From: Datnioides undecimradiatus
Lineage: Eukaryota; Chordata; Actinopteri; Lobotiformes; Datnioididae
DNA length: 64,000 bases
Direction of reading: 5' to 3'
NCBI GenBank assembly: GCA_008933995.1
Contig: WARS01000029.1
Location: forward strand, 8,866,332 to 8,930,331
A program made the translations under genes and the position numbers. The notes below the pieces were generated by a model, which was given only the letters and a program-made list of their open reading frames with translations, did no database searches and was not told where the DNA came from. Positions 49,651-62,580 of this stretch are shown here, piece by piece (the stretch's first letter is position 1; each line of letters opens with the position of its first letter).

Positions 49651-52600
49651 CAGTAGTTTTTAACCTTTTGATTTGCTTATTTACTGCTGAAGATTCAAGT
49701 GGCTGCCACCTGTCTGTTGGACAGTCCTGGTTGATTAAAAGCTTAGTACGCAGCACCTGTCCACTGGACCATGACACAACCTCTGTGCATTATTAAGCCA
49801 AAGCCGTAACAGTCAGCTTTGTTGACTTTGGCATTCTTTAGCCTCATAGTTTTTCTTATTCTACGCTTGTGAAGTAAAAGATCTCTGAGTAAATATTGAG
49901 TTAGGATAGGATTGTGATTATTAGATCATTGTGTTTTGTTACTCATGGTAGACAGCCTGCTTTTGTTCCACTGTGTTTGCCCTTCTTCTGTTAAGTTTCC
50001 CATTGGGGTGTGTTTGATTCATCATTTTCTTTTCTGAATGCACCGATGTTGCAAGTGGTCAGATATTTGATATAAATTTAATGTGAGTATTTGTTATATG
50101 TAACAATGAACTAGCATTTCTACTGTACAACACAGAATCCGGGTGTGCGGTTTGTGTCAGGCACCTCCTCTCTTTAACAACTTTAAAGTGTAACCTGGCT
50201 GAATACAATGTACACATGCAGTATTAATGAGTTTTTGGAGTTGAGTTGATGTCATAATGGAAAAAGGTGAAAGGCCCCACTCACCTGAACAATGTGTGAA
50301 CAATGTGTGCCATTATTAGATACAGTCCAGGTCTCGAGGAAAAAAAATAGGAAGGGGATAAGGAGGACACAAACTGTTCTCCAAAACACAAATCAGCATT
50401 TCATTAATCAGCTGTAGACAGTCTTTGATTAATCACTTATCCTCATTTGTCTAGTGATTTTAATATTTCTTGCCTAAAACTGAGGATTTATGACAATGCA
50501 ATGCCATGGAAAGCGAAGTAAAAGTAGCTTTAGAGAAGGGAAGAAGGGGTTAGGTGCAGACAGATCAAGGTTCAGCTTTGGTCTGTAAAGATCACTTCTA
50601 CCAACACCTCCAGATTTTTTTCCTATTCAGCCTTTAAGTCTCAACACAAACTCCAGTAACATCACTTAAACAACTGCAAAATGAAATGCAGCTGTAGCTC
50701 ACGTGCTATTTTAAAGAACTGGTTTATATTGGATAATGGTAACAAGGTGCTTAGCTTTTATAAAAGCTTCATCGCCCCTTAGGCAGGGATCCTCTGAAAC
50801 TGGGTGGACTGAACACCAAATTATCCAAAATCATTTTAAAGCGTCACAAAAGTGTTTGGTTCCGTTGAGTGTTGGTAATGGCCAGATCACATCATCGTTA
50901 TACTCATCATTATTTGGATTTGTTAAGCTACACATATCATTTGATTCCATGAGAAGTACATAAATAACAACCAGCGATCCTGCCCTGCTGCTAAACTGCA
51001 GATCACAATCCATGTCAAATTTCTTTGAATAGCCACAGTCAACATTTACACTGTCTCAAACAGCTCCACAGAACCAACACAGCAACTGATCCAGACCCAG
51101 ATCAAGATCCTAGGAAAATCAAAAACAAACTTAAAGCCCATTTCTAAGAATTTGGCACTGGGCCTGGACATCACCCTGCTCTGTCCCCAAGTGATGCAAT
51201 TGCATCTGCAGTCCTGCAGTTTGAAGTCCCCTCCATCGCAAAGCTTTTTTGCACCATTTCAGACAGCTTCACTTATGCTCTGCTTGGTGAGGAGGTAAAA
51301 AGAAAAGCAGGATCACACAACAGTGTGGTTCTGCCTTTAAGGTTTATATTATCATCTGCAAATGGGACTTGGCTATTGAAGCAAAAAATATTTCTATTTT
51401 AAATAAGGCAACATATCCCATGACCTCGCTTTCTGAGAGCACGATATCAGAGCACTGATGTGACAGTCTTTTTTGCTGTACTTTCCTAGTTAGATTTTAA
51501 AAAAATGTTTGTTGTACATAAAACTGTTTGCTGGCAGTCCAGCAGACTTACTTTTTCTGAGCAGGGCTGAAGAGGATAGCCGTGTCCGATGTGTAGAGGT
51601 TATTGTAAAGTGAAACCATCTTCTCTATGGTGCATGCTGTGGTGTACCTTTAAACCGTTCACGTCACGCAGCTCCAAAACTCAGTTATAGCTGCACATGC
51701 GGCTCTTAAATATATCTATGTATCTTTGTGTGTAAATAGAGTTTTTGTCATGGATTTACACAGAGTTATATGCGTCTTGCTGCTAAACTGCGGTCAGTTA
51801 GGGTTAGTAAATTACTCTTTATACTCTTTCACCTGGTGTTTTATTCATGGGATGAACATGAGTATCACCTAAACGCAGTTTTAAAGTCCGTAGAGTCTGA
51901 ATATACCGTATGTCTGCCTTAGGTACAGGTAACATACCTGTTATAATTGCGATGAAGGGATTTGTGCGGGTTTACCGTGAACAGTTAAATCCGATGAGGA
52001 TTACAAAGGGAGTGTAACACAGGAATGAACACTGAAAGAAGAATCATACTCCGGTAAAGTTGGAAAGATAATCACAGAAACTCAAACTCCCGGATCAAAA
52101 ACCTATAAGCAAAATACAAAACGACAACTTTCCAACCGCAGTGAGGAAGACAGCGAGGTATTTCTTTATCGAAAGGAGCCGTCACCCGCGCTGCGCAGAC
52201 AGCTGTGAGACGAGTGCGCAGGGACCGGCAACAAAATGCAACACGGATAAAAACATACTCGCAAAAATGTCACCTCACTTCTGTACAATTATTAAAATCT
52301 CTTTACACCCCACTCGTCTCCCGGTGATTACTATGAGACATCCTTTGTAAAAATTGGCTTTCACATAAAGTTAATTGATATATCTGCAGAAATATTCAAT
52401 AACTTCACGCTCATACAATATTGTGCCCTCACACGCTAACGGTCTCCCGTTTATTATACCAGCAACACTTTGTTGGTGTATTTTCCTAAGCGAAGATAGG
52501 AAGGCTAAACACTCTTTAAGGCTACAACAGGTACATCTCACGTGAATGTAGAATTATAACAACAGGTAAAGTCGAAACGGAGTGTGAGGTAAAGCAAATT

Positions 52601-55600
52601 TATGTGTGGATGATTTTAGATGAAGTGGGGCAAACATCAAGCGGTCTTTTCCAAAGATGGTGATAAACGATGTATGGACAGATAGATGGTGGTGTTCCTG
52701 ACGCGGACTGACTGACCCTGTTCAGCTGTCGTCAAGTTAGCCGTTACCGCAGTAACGCAGCAGGCAGGCCACGCCTCAGTGCCTGTAAATCTGACTGCAT
52801 CTCAGATTCATGCTTTAGCACGTTCTCTCTTTAATTATATGTATTACCGGAGCAGAGACAGACGGCAGGATCTGTTTTCTTTTAACGGTAAGTTGACTTC
52901 AGCTATTGTCGGATACACTAACCAGCTTCATAATATAAGGCTGTTCCTCCACTAAGCCACTCGCTGTTGAGTTTCCGTTTCCAATATAACGGAAGATATT
53001 TCACATGACAACGACAGTAACGTTTTTAACATTTTTCCCGTGAGACTGATTCGATCATCTCAAATACAATCCCGTTTAAGCAAGTAGAATCAAGTTTAAT
53101 AAAGTATACCACACTGATTAAATAGCATACAAACATATGGTACACCGACGACCGTAAAAACTACGCGTCAAAACAGAAAAATTGAGTAGTTTGTAATATG
53201 TTTTGTTCCTTTAAAAGCTTTTTTAAAATGGTTATTCTGACAGTCCTCTCCTGTAGAGAATATACGTCGTGAAACTGTCCGTTATGTGAGTTTAATATAA
53301 ATGTCACATGATCCTTTAAATTATGACTTTCTCCAGCACAGTAGCCAACAGGCTTTGGGTGTTTTGCGACTGTGTAGTTAAACTCGAAGAAGTAGCCTAC
53401 AGTTATTGTTATTATTCTATTGTATACAGTATTTGTATTGTCTTTATTAAGAAATTAATGCTCAGTCGGGTTTATCTCAACTCTAATGTGCTTTTAATTT
53501 AAAACTTAAATATTTGGCTGAATATTCTTTCACAACAGTACAAAACACAACTTGTGTCACTTTAAGAAATATAGTTGTGTGGGTGACAGCAAACAAATAA
53601 TGCTAAATTTACAATAAACTTAAGAAGAAGTTCAGGCTTTGTACCTAACGTAGACTTCCTCAGCTGGTTTTCTCACATACTTTTTCCTCTGCAGCAAGGC
53701 TAAATTTTATCTTTGACTTTTAAGTTATGCTTTTATCTGAACCGCGCTGTCATTCTCTCTCTCCTCATATGTGTGTGAGTGTGATAAGCCACTGTCTTAC
53801 AGTAATTTAAATTTGAGTCTTAAGTCTTAAGATTTTTTGCATGTTTCTCTCAAAAAGTAGGTCCAGTCTCCATCTGAAATGTAGAGGAGGGAGACTATAA
53901 AGCAGCAGAGAAATGCAAGTGTCTGTACTTTGGGATATATATGTATTTTAGGATATAAAATATCCTGCAAGCGATGACCAGAGATGGTCCAGAGATCTTC
54001 TAACACCTCTTACATTCAAGAAATCTTAAGGCTGTTCTCAGTAAAGCCAGATGACCACAGTAAATTGCCAATGCATCACTGCAAAGTTATTCAGTAATGA
54101 AATAATGGAAAGTGTCTCAAAAAATATAACATCATGCAAAACACAAACACACAACACTAGAGAAGAGGGCGCAGACATTCATATAGCCTGTTTTTAACAA
54201 CACAGAAAGTGAGCCTTGACAGTCTTGCAGACAGTTTTGTAGTCCACCACAACAGTCCCGTAGTATAAATGATAATAATATATATAATATGTAGCTATAA
54301 TATATGATCTGCTTTTAATTTGGTGAAGGATATACACTTATTGCACTCATTTTCACACTGACTTTTACCAGGATTGCAGTAGACATAAATGCAGCATGCA
54401 GTCTCTCAGCTGCGATTCCTTTCAGCTGTCTTGTGCTGAGTGCGGCTGGCGTTAAGACTGGGCGGGTCATTTTTTCACAGTAAATGTCAGTGGTGGGTTG
54501 GGAGCTCTCTGTTTTTTTTCTCACATGTTTCACTAAATGCCTGTGTAGTTTGTCCTAATGACTAAACCCCTGACGTCACCTATGTAGCATATTCCACCCA
54601 TTTTAAGGAGACATGACAGCATTTGATTTGTTGCCACCTCACGCCCCTATGTAATACTACAGCGTGTGAGGATTCTGCAGGCAAATGCCAAGACACCTCA
54701 TGTCTGCTCTGAGGTCTAGTTTGCTCATTCCGGTTGGCTTGTGGTGTGTTCTGCATTACAGCTAAACTCAAACAGTCAAAATGTTAGCTCAATGAGATAT
54801 CTCATCCAAACTCAATGCATTGTGTGTTTTCCAGTGAGACAAGATAGAATGCAACCCCCTCACAACTGTTTATACCAAAAGCCTGTGCTTGAACTGAGGA
54901 GAAGTTTCATATTGTAGATAAAAAATAAAGTTGGTCAAATCATTTGTTGAAATCATACTCCACTCATCCTCCGCACAGCATGTGCAGTGTCTGCCACCAC
55001 AACATGATTTAATAATAATCCAGGAGCATAGAGTTGCACCATTGTGACTTCATGGAGACCCACAGACTTCAAGTACAAGTACTCTGGTTTGTTCTAACTA
55101 TAACATTAGTGTTTAAACTGGTGCTGTTGGTGCTGCTCTCTGACATTAACAGTGGAGGTGGAGTTGGATATTTGATAGCACATGTCACAGGATACCCCTC
55201 AATTCATTACTGTGCAAACATACTAGATGGTGTTAATCAAGTAGTAGGTTAAAAGAGACTTGAGGCGCTGCAGTTTGGTCGGGTCAGTGTTCAGATTTTT
55301 CTTCTTTATGGGGTGAATTCTGGGAAATGGCTGTAGTTAAACAATGTAACTTTAACAGTCAACGAAACAGCTTAATGACAGGCTGCAAAAAATGTCAGTG
55401 GGAGGTGTGAAGAGGCCATCTACTGAAAGAAAACATATTACAAAGAAGTTGTTGGCTGCACACCACGAGAACAACATATCAGATTACCCAGAATCGCCTG
55501 AAATGAACTAATTCCTTTGGAAAGCATGAACTGTCTGCTGGTTTGAGTCTTCACACAAAGGCCAGTATATATAATATAATATACATACAATAAATGTAAT

Positions 55601-56475
55601 ATACATGTGAACCGTGAATTTCCTGGAGGCATAATGTTCTCTGTCAACTGTCAGACTTGCCGCTCTATACACACTATAATTAGTCCTTGGGTAATCAGCT
55701 CTCATCTATCTTATCCTTTTGTGTAAGTATAACTTATTTTTATTCACTTACCGCAGTAATATGCAACAAGGGAAGTATAAGATAGCAGTAAAAAAAAAAG
55801 AGTTTTCCCATGATAATGCAGGCTCAGCTATTTTTGTTGGTCACATGAGTCTGGTTTGGTCTGTGTTTGATGTGTTTGCTTATGCAGTCTGTCAGATGAA
55901 CCATCAGCTAAAAAAATATAGGACTTTTGGATCATATATAATAAACTAATTAAAATTGAGATTAAAGTTTGAATAAAATCCTCTTGCTTTAATAAAATGT
56001 TCAATTTAAATGAAGGATGTTTTTAAAAAAAAACAACAACATGGACTCAACAACCCTCAGTACTGCATCATCTTATCAAACTTGGACTGACCGCTGCCTG
56101 TTTAAACACCGAGCAGGAACAGAGCAACTTGTGTAAGTTAGTGTATTCAGTCTGTCAAATGTAAGCCCAATATTTAATCAGCTTTTACAGTAGTTTTGGT
56201 TGCTTTTTGGTCTTTTTGGTTTAGTCGACCGACTCCTCAGAATAATATCCGGCTCTGTTTAGTATAGTCAAATATGTTGCTTCAACAGCTGCTTGCGCAC
56301 TTTAATGTGAGCAGGAAGTACACCAAGAATAAAGCCCCCATTTCTTCCTGTTAATCTATTGTTGTGTGAGAGTTGCTGCAATGGTATTCTTAGCTTTAAT
56401 TTAACAGAGAGGTGATTAATTGTTTTTTTTCCTGTGTTTTGTGTGTCTTTGTTTTGTCACTGCAGAATTTCAAGG
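49651..56475. other. kcnv2 to b3gnt3 intergenic region with possible 5' UTR exons
   Basis: Nearly 7 kb with no supported coding gene on either strand. The b3gnt3 coding exon is preceded by a splice acceptor (cactgcag, ending 56465), so noncoding first exons are expected here. Two stretches end in consensus donors: acg|GTAAGT at 52887 and tgt|GTAAGT-like at 56132. Neither is proven. The rest is AT-rich. Confidence 0.45.
52840..52887 (+). other. candidate noncoding first exon of b3gnt3
   Basis: A short stretch ending in a perfect GTAAGT donor, about 3.6 kb before the b3gnt3 acceptor. It follows a CpG-containing block at 52690-52770, as a promoter might. The start is not defined. A rival candidate ends at 56132. 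RNA evidence would decide. Confidence 0.25.
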
Positions 56476-57615
56476 ATGAGAAACATCAGAGCAAAAACTT
56501 TATTGCTGGCAGTAGCTCTTGGTCTGCTGGTCCTCCATCTCTGTAAAGTTTTTATTGACCCTAAAGCCATCCGCCTTCATGAAGAGGTGAGACAGGATGA
56601 CAGTGAAAATACAACACCCACCAAAAACAACAAGTATGTCTACTCCTGGCCGAAATGTGAACAAAACACGTCTGCTGCCAACATCACAGGCTTTAACTCA
56701 CTTCCTGAGGCAATAAAAGACTTTCTCTACTATCGACACTGTCGCAATTTCCCCATGCTACTGGACCGGCCTGATAAATGTGGTGGAGCTGATAAATCTG
56801 CAGACGTGTTCCTTCTGCTGGTCATTAAAAGCTCCCCTGTGAACTACGACCGCAGAGAGGTGCTGCGCAAAACCTGGGCTGAAGAAAGGTTACACAACGG
56901 TGTGTGGATCCGGAGGATCTTCATCTCAGGAACGACAGATGTCGGATTTGAGAAAGAGAGACTGAACAAACTACTGGAGCTGGAGCAACGTGAGTACAAT
57001 GACATCCTCCAGTGGGACTTCAGTGACACATTTTACAACCTCACCTTGAAGCAGATGCTCTTCTTGGAGTGGATGGAGAGAAACTGTCCAAATGCTCACT
57101 TCCTGCTAAATGGTGATGATGACGTGTTTGCCAACACAGACAACATGGTGGAGTACCTTCAAAGCCTCAAGGACAATGATGGAAGCAAGCACCTCTTCAC
57201 TGGCCATCTCATCGAGAACGTGGGGCCCATTAGGTCATCAGAGAGCAAGTATTTTATCCCAGTTCAAGTACAGGAATCAGACTCATATCCCTCCTACTGT
57301 GGCGGTGGGGGCTTCCTCTTGTCTGGCCATACAGCTTTAGTCATATACAACATGTCCCAGTCCATTACCATTCTTCCCATCGATGATGTGTACATGGGGA
57401 TGTGTCTGGCCAAAGCAGGACTTGCTCCTAGTTCACATATGGGTGTGAAGACAGCAGGACTGCACATTCCCTCCAGCACACTAGATGAATATGACCCTTG
57501 CTATTATAAAGATGTTTTACTGGTACACAGGTTCCTGTCCGGCCGCATGTATCTTATGTGGCACAGAGTACATGATCCTAATCTGGAATGTGGTTCCTCT
57601 AAGACAAAGCTTTAG
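56476..57615 (+). CDS. b3gnt3: beta-1,3-N-acetylglucosaminyltransferase 3-like
   Basis: One exon encodes 379 residues of a type II Golgi enzyme that adds GlcNAc in beta-1,3 linkage to galactose, extending core-1 and poly-lactosamine chains. A short basic N-terminus is followed by a transmembrane anchor at about residues 8-26. The family motifs are VFLLLVIKSSPVNYDRREVL, RKTWAEE, DILQWDFSDTFYNLTLKQ, the DxD metal site NGDDDVFANTDNM (Asp214-216), YCGGGGFLLS and PIDDVYMGMCL. N-glycosylation sequons stand at Asn64, 69, 188 and 292. The region LYYRHCRNFPMLLDRP-KC and the YKDVLLVHRFL ending fit B3GNT3 among the family. I chose the ATG at 56476 because it directly follows a splice acceptor and gives a normal anchor; an in-frame ATG at 56434 lies in the intron. 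Teleosts have tandem b3gnt3 copies, so the exact paralogue is open. Confidence 0.87.
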   Translation: MRNIRAKTLLLAVALGLLVLHLCKVFIDPKAIRLHEEVRQDDSENTTPTKNNKYVYSWPKCEQNTSAANITGFNSLPEAIKDFLYYRHCRNFPMLLDRPDKCGGADKSADVFLLLVIKSSPVNYDRREVLRKTWAEERLHNGVWIRRIFISGTTDVGFEKERLNKLLELEQREYNDILQWDFSDTFYNLTLKQMLFLEWMERNCPNAHFLLNGDDDVFANTDNMVEYLQSLKDNDGSKHLFTGHLIENVGPIRSSESKYFIPVQVQESDSYPSYCGGGGFLLSGHTALVIYNMSQSITILPIDDVYMGMCLAKAGLAPSSHMGVKTAGLHIPSSTLDEYDPCYYKDVLLVHRFLSGRMYLMWHRVHDPNLECGSSKTKL

Positions 57616-60600
57616 TGGCACCAAGCTGTGGCTCACAGGTTGGGACAGGGCTTGATAACACTTTGCTTCCTGCTCCTTCTCTTAGGTTTACGAGCTCAAA
57701 TGTGAGCATGCTCAAAGGTTTGGACCAGTTTTCTACCACGGTTCAGTTGTCAAATGGAATTTTTTTTTGTTTTTTGTCCCTATACTTTTGTTGGACAGAC
57801 ACAAAAGGGGGAGGTAATAGACCTTCTTGAATCCTCTGTTGATGAGCAGCTTTCACAGTGAAGGGACTGACATGCTTGTTTACATTGTTTCACTGACTAA
57901 AAGTGGTGTTACAGAATTTGTTTAGTATCAGGGTTAGCTACAGAAGCACTGACAGTGATTACCAACCCATTCTGTATTTTATGGCAATAATATAATCACC
58001 TTCTAACCCATCCACCATTATTATTATCATAAAATTCCTCACTTTTTTTTAAAACTTGGTTGGTTGCCGTGTAGGTGCCACACAGTAGTTTGTTGGAGTT
58101 TGACTGCTGAAAACAGCTGCTTACTGCTGGAGACTGAGTTGATGGCAGCTTTCAACCATGCAAATCACATTTTTTCCAGGCTAGATCATGTAAAACACAT
58201 GAACAACATCAACAACCAAAAGAGGCTAAACACAATTCAGAGCTGCAGAGATGGGTTACTGTACAAGCTCTCTTTACACATCATTTTACATCCAGTAAAA
58301 TATTTATTGGTGAATGGATTTTTAAGGTTCTCAAATGTAAATCACACTTGGCAACCTCTTAACAAGGCCTAGGTTGACAATGAGCCAGCCTTTATATAAA
58401 AAATGAACACAAAAACTTCACCAGCACAATTTGAGAACTAAACTCTTTCCTTGTCCATATATACAGGAACCTTCAACATGAAGGGTGTTTATGAAGCTTA
58501 GTATTTTTTCCAAATTTTGAACTACTGTGCATATCAGTTGTGTGAAGAGAATGTTAGCATGTCCAGTTAACTTGCTGTTATTTAACCCAGCATTACCTTC
58601 AAAGCCAAAGAATATTTTTATACTTTGTGGTCGTTACAGTGTAGGTTTGCCCTACTCTTTACTGGACAATCAGCTTTAGCCTGAGTGTTATCATGTATGT
58701 AGCCATCAAGGGCAAATAAGAGCATTCTCACTTTAAAATGAGTCAGCTGATTAGATTAAAAGTCATTGTAACAGTCCGCTACAGCTAAAAGGAAGGACTC
58801 ATTGTTTTTGATAAGTATGAATTTTGAGTGGTGAGTTTGCCATGAAAAGGTGTAGCAATAGTAGCAAAAGGGACCGGGTCCCAACAAAAAGTCAGTAATG
58901 TATTAATATTAATATTTGATGGGATATCTATTTACAGTTTCATAAATTCAATTCATTTAGGTTGTTGTCTATAACAAACCTGAAGAGAGCAGTTTTTAGT
59001 CATTCTGGCTGATTAGACATCTGCTCCTCTTGACGCTGGACAGGGAAGGATGTGAGGTCACAAGAAAAGCATCACGTACTGTGATGTAGATTTTCACTCA
59101 CTGGTGCGTGTGTGGCCTTTTGCTTTTTGTTGACACACAGTCCAATCATTACTGCGGTAACATTTCTGGCACAGTACAGACTTTTCCTGTAATGATGACT
59201 GCACATAAGAGTGTGTGTTTTGTGATTTACATATTGATATAATTGCTATAGCTTGATATTGTGACTAGGGCTGGGTATTGATCCATAATCACTGCTGACT
59301 ATATCATCAAAGCACATAAAAACCATCAATTACCAAATGTTAGCACCAAATGCCTTTCTGTCTTAGTTTTCTTACTGATCAACCAGATATTTTCAGTTTT
59401 AAATTAATATAAATTATTGAAGAAAATGAATGGTATTTAGGCAGGCTTCTATTGAAACAGTTACTCAGCTTCAGGTGTAAGTCTGTAAGGGACAGCCTTT
59501 ACACCTAATATCATTGAAAATAATTCCTCAGGGTTTCTCAAAATGAATGTATGTATGTAATATTACTTAATCTTAATCTTACTAAACCTTAATTTAATAA
59601 GTTTACAGTTTTTTTTATAATTTAAAGTTTTTCTGTATAGCCTGTGTTTTGTGTTGGAGTAACATTCGGAAAGAGGTAAATGATTTTGTGCCTTACGTGC
59701 TTTTCAACCAGATACCACTGTTGGAATAGCATGAAGAAGTTTCGGAGGACTGAAAGCACTTTTGTATTGTCAAATGCCTGTTTTAATGTGTCTCCTGTGT
59801 AAATACTCATTTCTCATTATTGTATGCTTTTAGGACTATTGTACGTTTCTTCATTCATTCTTCATTTCTTTTTTCAATGTGACATAAATACAGAAATGTC
59901 CACATCTATTTTATTTTCACGCTGCTAAGAAGAGGTTATATATTTTGTTATTTTATAATTCATTTCTCTAAGATGAACTTGTGCATTGCATATATCAACC
60001 ATGTATTTAATATAAAAAAACAACTGATATTGGTCTCTGTTGTGTTTTTAGACCTTCTCTAGGGAAACAGCACATATGTTAAGACAAACTGATGATAAAC
60101 TGCTTATAAGAAAGCAACCAGGAGCTCACAGTAATCCAAACTAAAATGTCTTCACCTACTATCCCTACTATCCCTGCTGTTATAATTCATATTTGTAGGA
60201 GTGTATCATGAGATATTGACCTTCTTATAATAGTAATATAATGGTCTATAACATTGCCTGACAGTGTCATATTCAGCACACCCCAACCCCCTTGCATTTG
60301 TTCAGGTAGCGACAGTTGACACTATGAGGCAATATATCTTCAGTATCAGCTCATGTGACTTCCTTCCTTCCTGAGACAACTTCAGACGAGCATTTTTGTC
60401 ATTCCACTTTTTAAAATACATTTTAATGAGCTGGAAACCAAAACTGTCCACTTTAATAAATTGTGGTCTAAGTCATTTATAAATGTTAAATACAGAATTT
60501 TAGAATGTGAGAAGCTCTTTTTGTTTGAAATAACAGGGTATATGGGGCAATGTGGGTATACCATACTGTTTATTATTCCATCTACTTTATGTGGGTTGAT

Positions 60601-61100
60601 AGTTGATCATTTCCTTTAGAACAGAACAAGGGTGCACATAAATTCCAGGACAGTAAGAATATGTGTTGACAAGTGAAGGATCTTTGGGGCCCTCTTGTAT
60701 CCAAAATGTGCTACTGCAGTACTAAATGACTACAGTCAGGAAAACGTGCATTGAGGAAATGTGTGCCACATTTAGACAATTTCCTCATGCTAATCCACAT
60801 GCAACATACTGGCAGGGTGAGTAGACTGCACCCAAAACAAAGCAACTTCTGATAAGAGTAAAAGCATAACATTTCAGACAATTAAACTGACCCTGGTATA
60901 ACAGTAGTTGGTCACTAAATATTTTATATGCCTGTATTTCACTAGTGACTGTATGGAAGTATGGGTAACAACAAGGAGGCTCCTGTAGACTGCACAACTA
61001 AGAGTAGAGAAAGATTGACTGATTCAGATCAGATGAGCTGAATTTTCCATGATGACCATCAGCTTTGTTGTCAGGATCAGATGACATCTTAATTTGTTTT
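57616..61100. other. b3gnt3 3' region and intergenic DNA
   Basis: AT-rich sequence with no supported gene. The phrase ctagggctgggtattga at 59266-59282 resembles the start of a common teleost repeat but no further match is visible. Human INSL3 lies between B3GNT3 and JAK3; no relaxin-like B or A chain cysteine pattern was found here. Confidence 0.45.
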
Positions 61101-61129
61101 TCTTGTGTCTCAGTGTTCTATAGTCATGG

Positions 61130-61390
61130 TTTTGAGTTGAGTTTCTTGTTTTGTTATTTCCTGTCTTATTTTTTAAAAGTTTTTCCATTGTGTGTTTCCA
61201 TGTACTTGTTTCCTGTCTGTAATTAGTTCATTGGTTTCACCTGTGTCTTGTTTGCCAGCACTGCCCAGTCTAATTAAGTTGTGTCATTTCCTTTGTTCCC
61301 TGTTGGTTCCTTTGCTGTGTTAGTATCAATGTTCCTGCCTAGTCCGTGTCTGCATTTGGGTCCATCTCTCCTCGTGACCTGGCCTTGACA
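61130..61390 (-). repeat. dispersed-repeat fragment, minus orientation
   Basis: Read on the minus strand it starts tgtcaaggccaggtcacgag, includes gacccaaatgcagac, then caggtgaaaccaatgaa and gacaggaaacaag. This style is shared with the fragment at 62235-62580 and with a family common in teleost introns. Its class is not certain. Confidence 0.45.
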
Positions 61391-61399
61391 TATATATAC

Positions 61400-61772
61400 A
61401 CACTCCTGAACAAAATCTTAAGACCGGGGGAAAAATGACAATAATTCGCATTTTGCTATGGTGGGTCCTAAACTTGCAAAACCAAGAGACTAAAAATAGA
61501 GAATAGGCAATTTATTGAAAACTGCTTATAAACTCAAACAGGCTGTTCATCAGTTGATTAAAAATTTAAGACCATAGCCCAAAAAAACAAAAAGCTGAAC
61601 TAAAAGTATCAAAAAAGGACTCCCCACCGCTCTTGCTTATCCTTTCAAAAATTAATTTAGACATGCTTGATGTGAGGGTTTCCAGGAGGCTGGTGGGAAC
61701 ATTGCTCCATATGGTGAAGATGGCTTCACGAAGGGCATCCATGGTCTGGAACTGACATCTGTTTTTGTAAAC
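61400..61772 (-). mobile_element. Tc1/mariner 3' fragment with transposase C-terminus
   Basis: Read on the minus strand, 61765 to about 61620 encodes a transposase C-terminal end with DALREAIFTIWSNVP and SLLETLTSSMPKLIFER, the W-N-x-P...SMP pattern of Tc1-like enzymes. It is followed by noncoding sequence that ends at a terminal repeat (cctgaacaaaatcttaagacc on the plus strand, near 61405). The N-terminal DNA-binding part and the DDE residues are missing, so the copy is dead. Confidence 0.7.
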
Positions 61773-62234
61773 TTCCCTTAACTTCCCTTTTGTTCAGGAC
61801 ACACAAACCAAATTTTGCACATTGTTTTTTCAGAAAGGTCAGTTATATTTCCATCTATGAAGTAGACAGTCAACAGTCCAGTTAAGAAAGACAGAGAATA
61901 TTTATATTTATTAATATAAATCTTCAGATTTAGTAAGTTCAGGTCAATCTGCCTTTTCATCATAGAAAAATATCAAACATAAATAAATAATAAAATATCT
62001 TGGACCTGGTTTTAATTACACTCTTCCATTGTTTTGACAGCAACATTAAACATTCCCGACCAAAAACACCAATGTCTTTATTTTTAAAATAACCAAATCT
62101 CTTCTAATTTTGGCAGAAAATAGAGCACCCATTATACTAATAGCCACAAACAACTAATCAGGAAGAGTAGGGTTAGTCTCTCAGTGAAGTGTCAGTCAAA
62201 TGTCTCAAATATCTGATGTGAATCCATCCAAGAA

Positions 62235-62580
62235 ATGTTGACAGGAACAAGGCCAGGACCCAAGAGCAATGCACATACAAAATACAAAGTCCTTTATTCA
62301 ACAGGTTTGTTACACATGGGTTCAGTCTCTCAAGGCAAAAGTACAAAATCAGCAGGTCAAAAAATGGCTCAAAAAGCATTCAAGGCAAAAAGAAAACTCA
62401 GTAGAAATCACAGCTGTAATGCTTGACACAAGGACAGAGATGAACTGACACAGAAGGGTTAGACAACGTACATTACTGTGCAACACATTATGGCAGAGCC
62501 AGGTAATCACACAGGAGGGAAACACAGGAGGGCTGGAAGTGGAGGGTGTAAAACTTCAAAAATTCAAAATACAGCAAAAT
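62235..62580 (+). repeat. dispersed-repeat fragment, plus orientation
   Basis: It begins tgacaggaacaaggccagga and has cctttattcaacaggt, a run of caaaaa-rich units, and ends with aatcacacaggagggaaaca. The opening resembles the reverse complement of the 61130-61390 fragment. The two copies face away from the Tc1 remnant between them. Confidence 0.45.

Noticed and set aside
50736..52350. Short open frames and a spliced-looking stretch upstream of b3gnt3
   Set aside because: No protein similarity recognised; a noncoding RNA cannot be supported from sequence alone.
56434..56475. Upstream ATG for b3gnt3
   Set aside because: It lies before the splice acceptor ending at 56465 and would add residues unlike the family.
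59266..59282. Start of a common fish repeat (agggctgggtattga)
   Set aside because: Only the opening phrase matches; the following sequence does not continue the family.
60359..60372. Short TTCC repeat
   Set aside because: Three units only; not informative.
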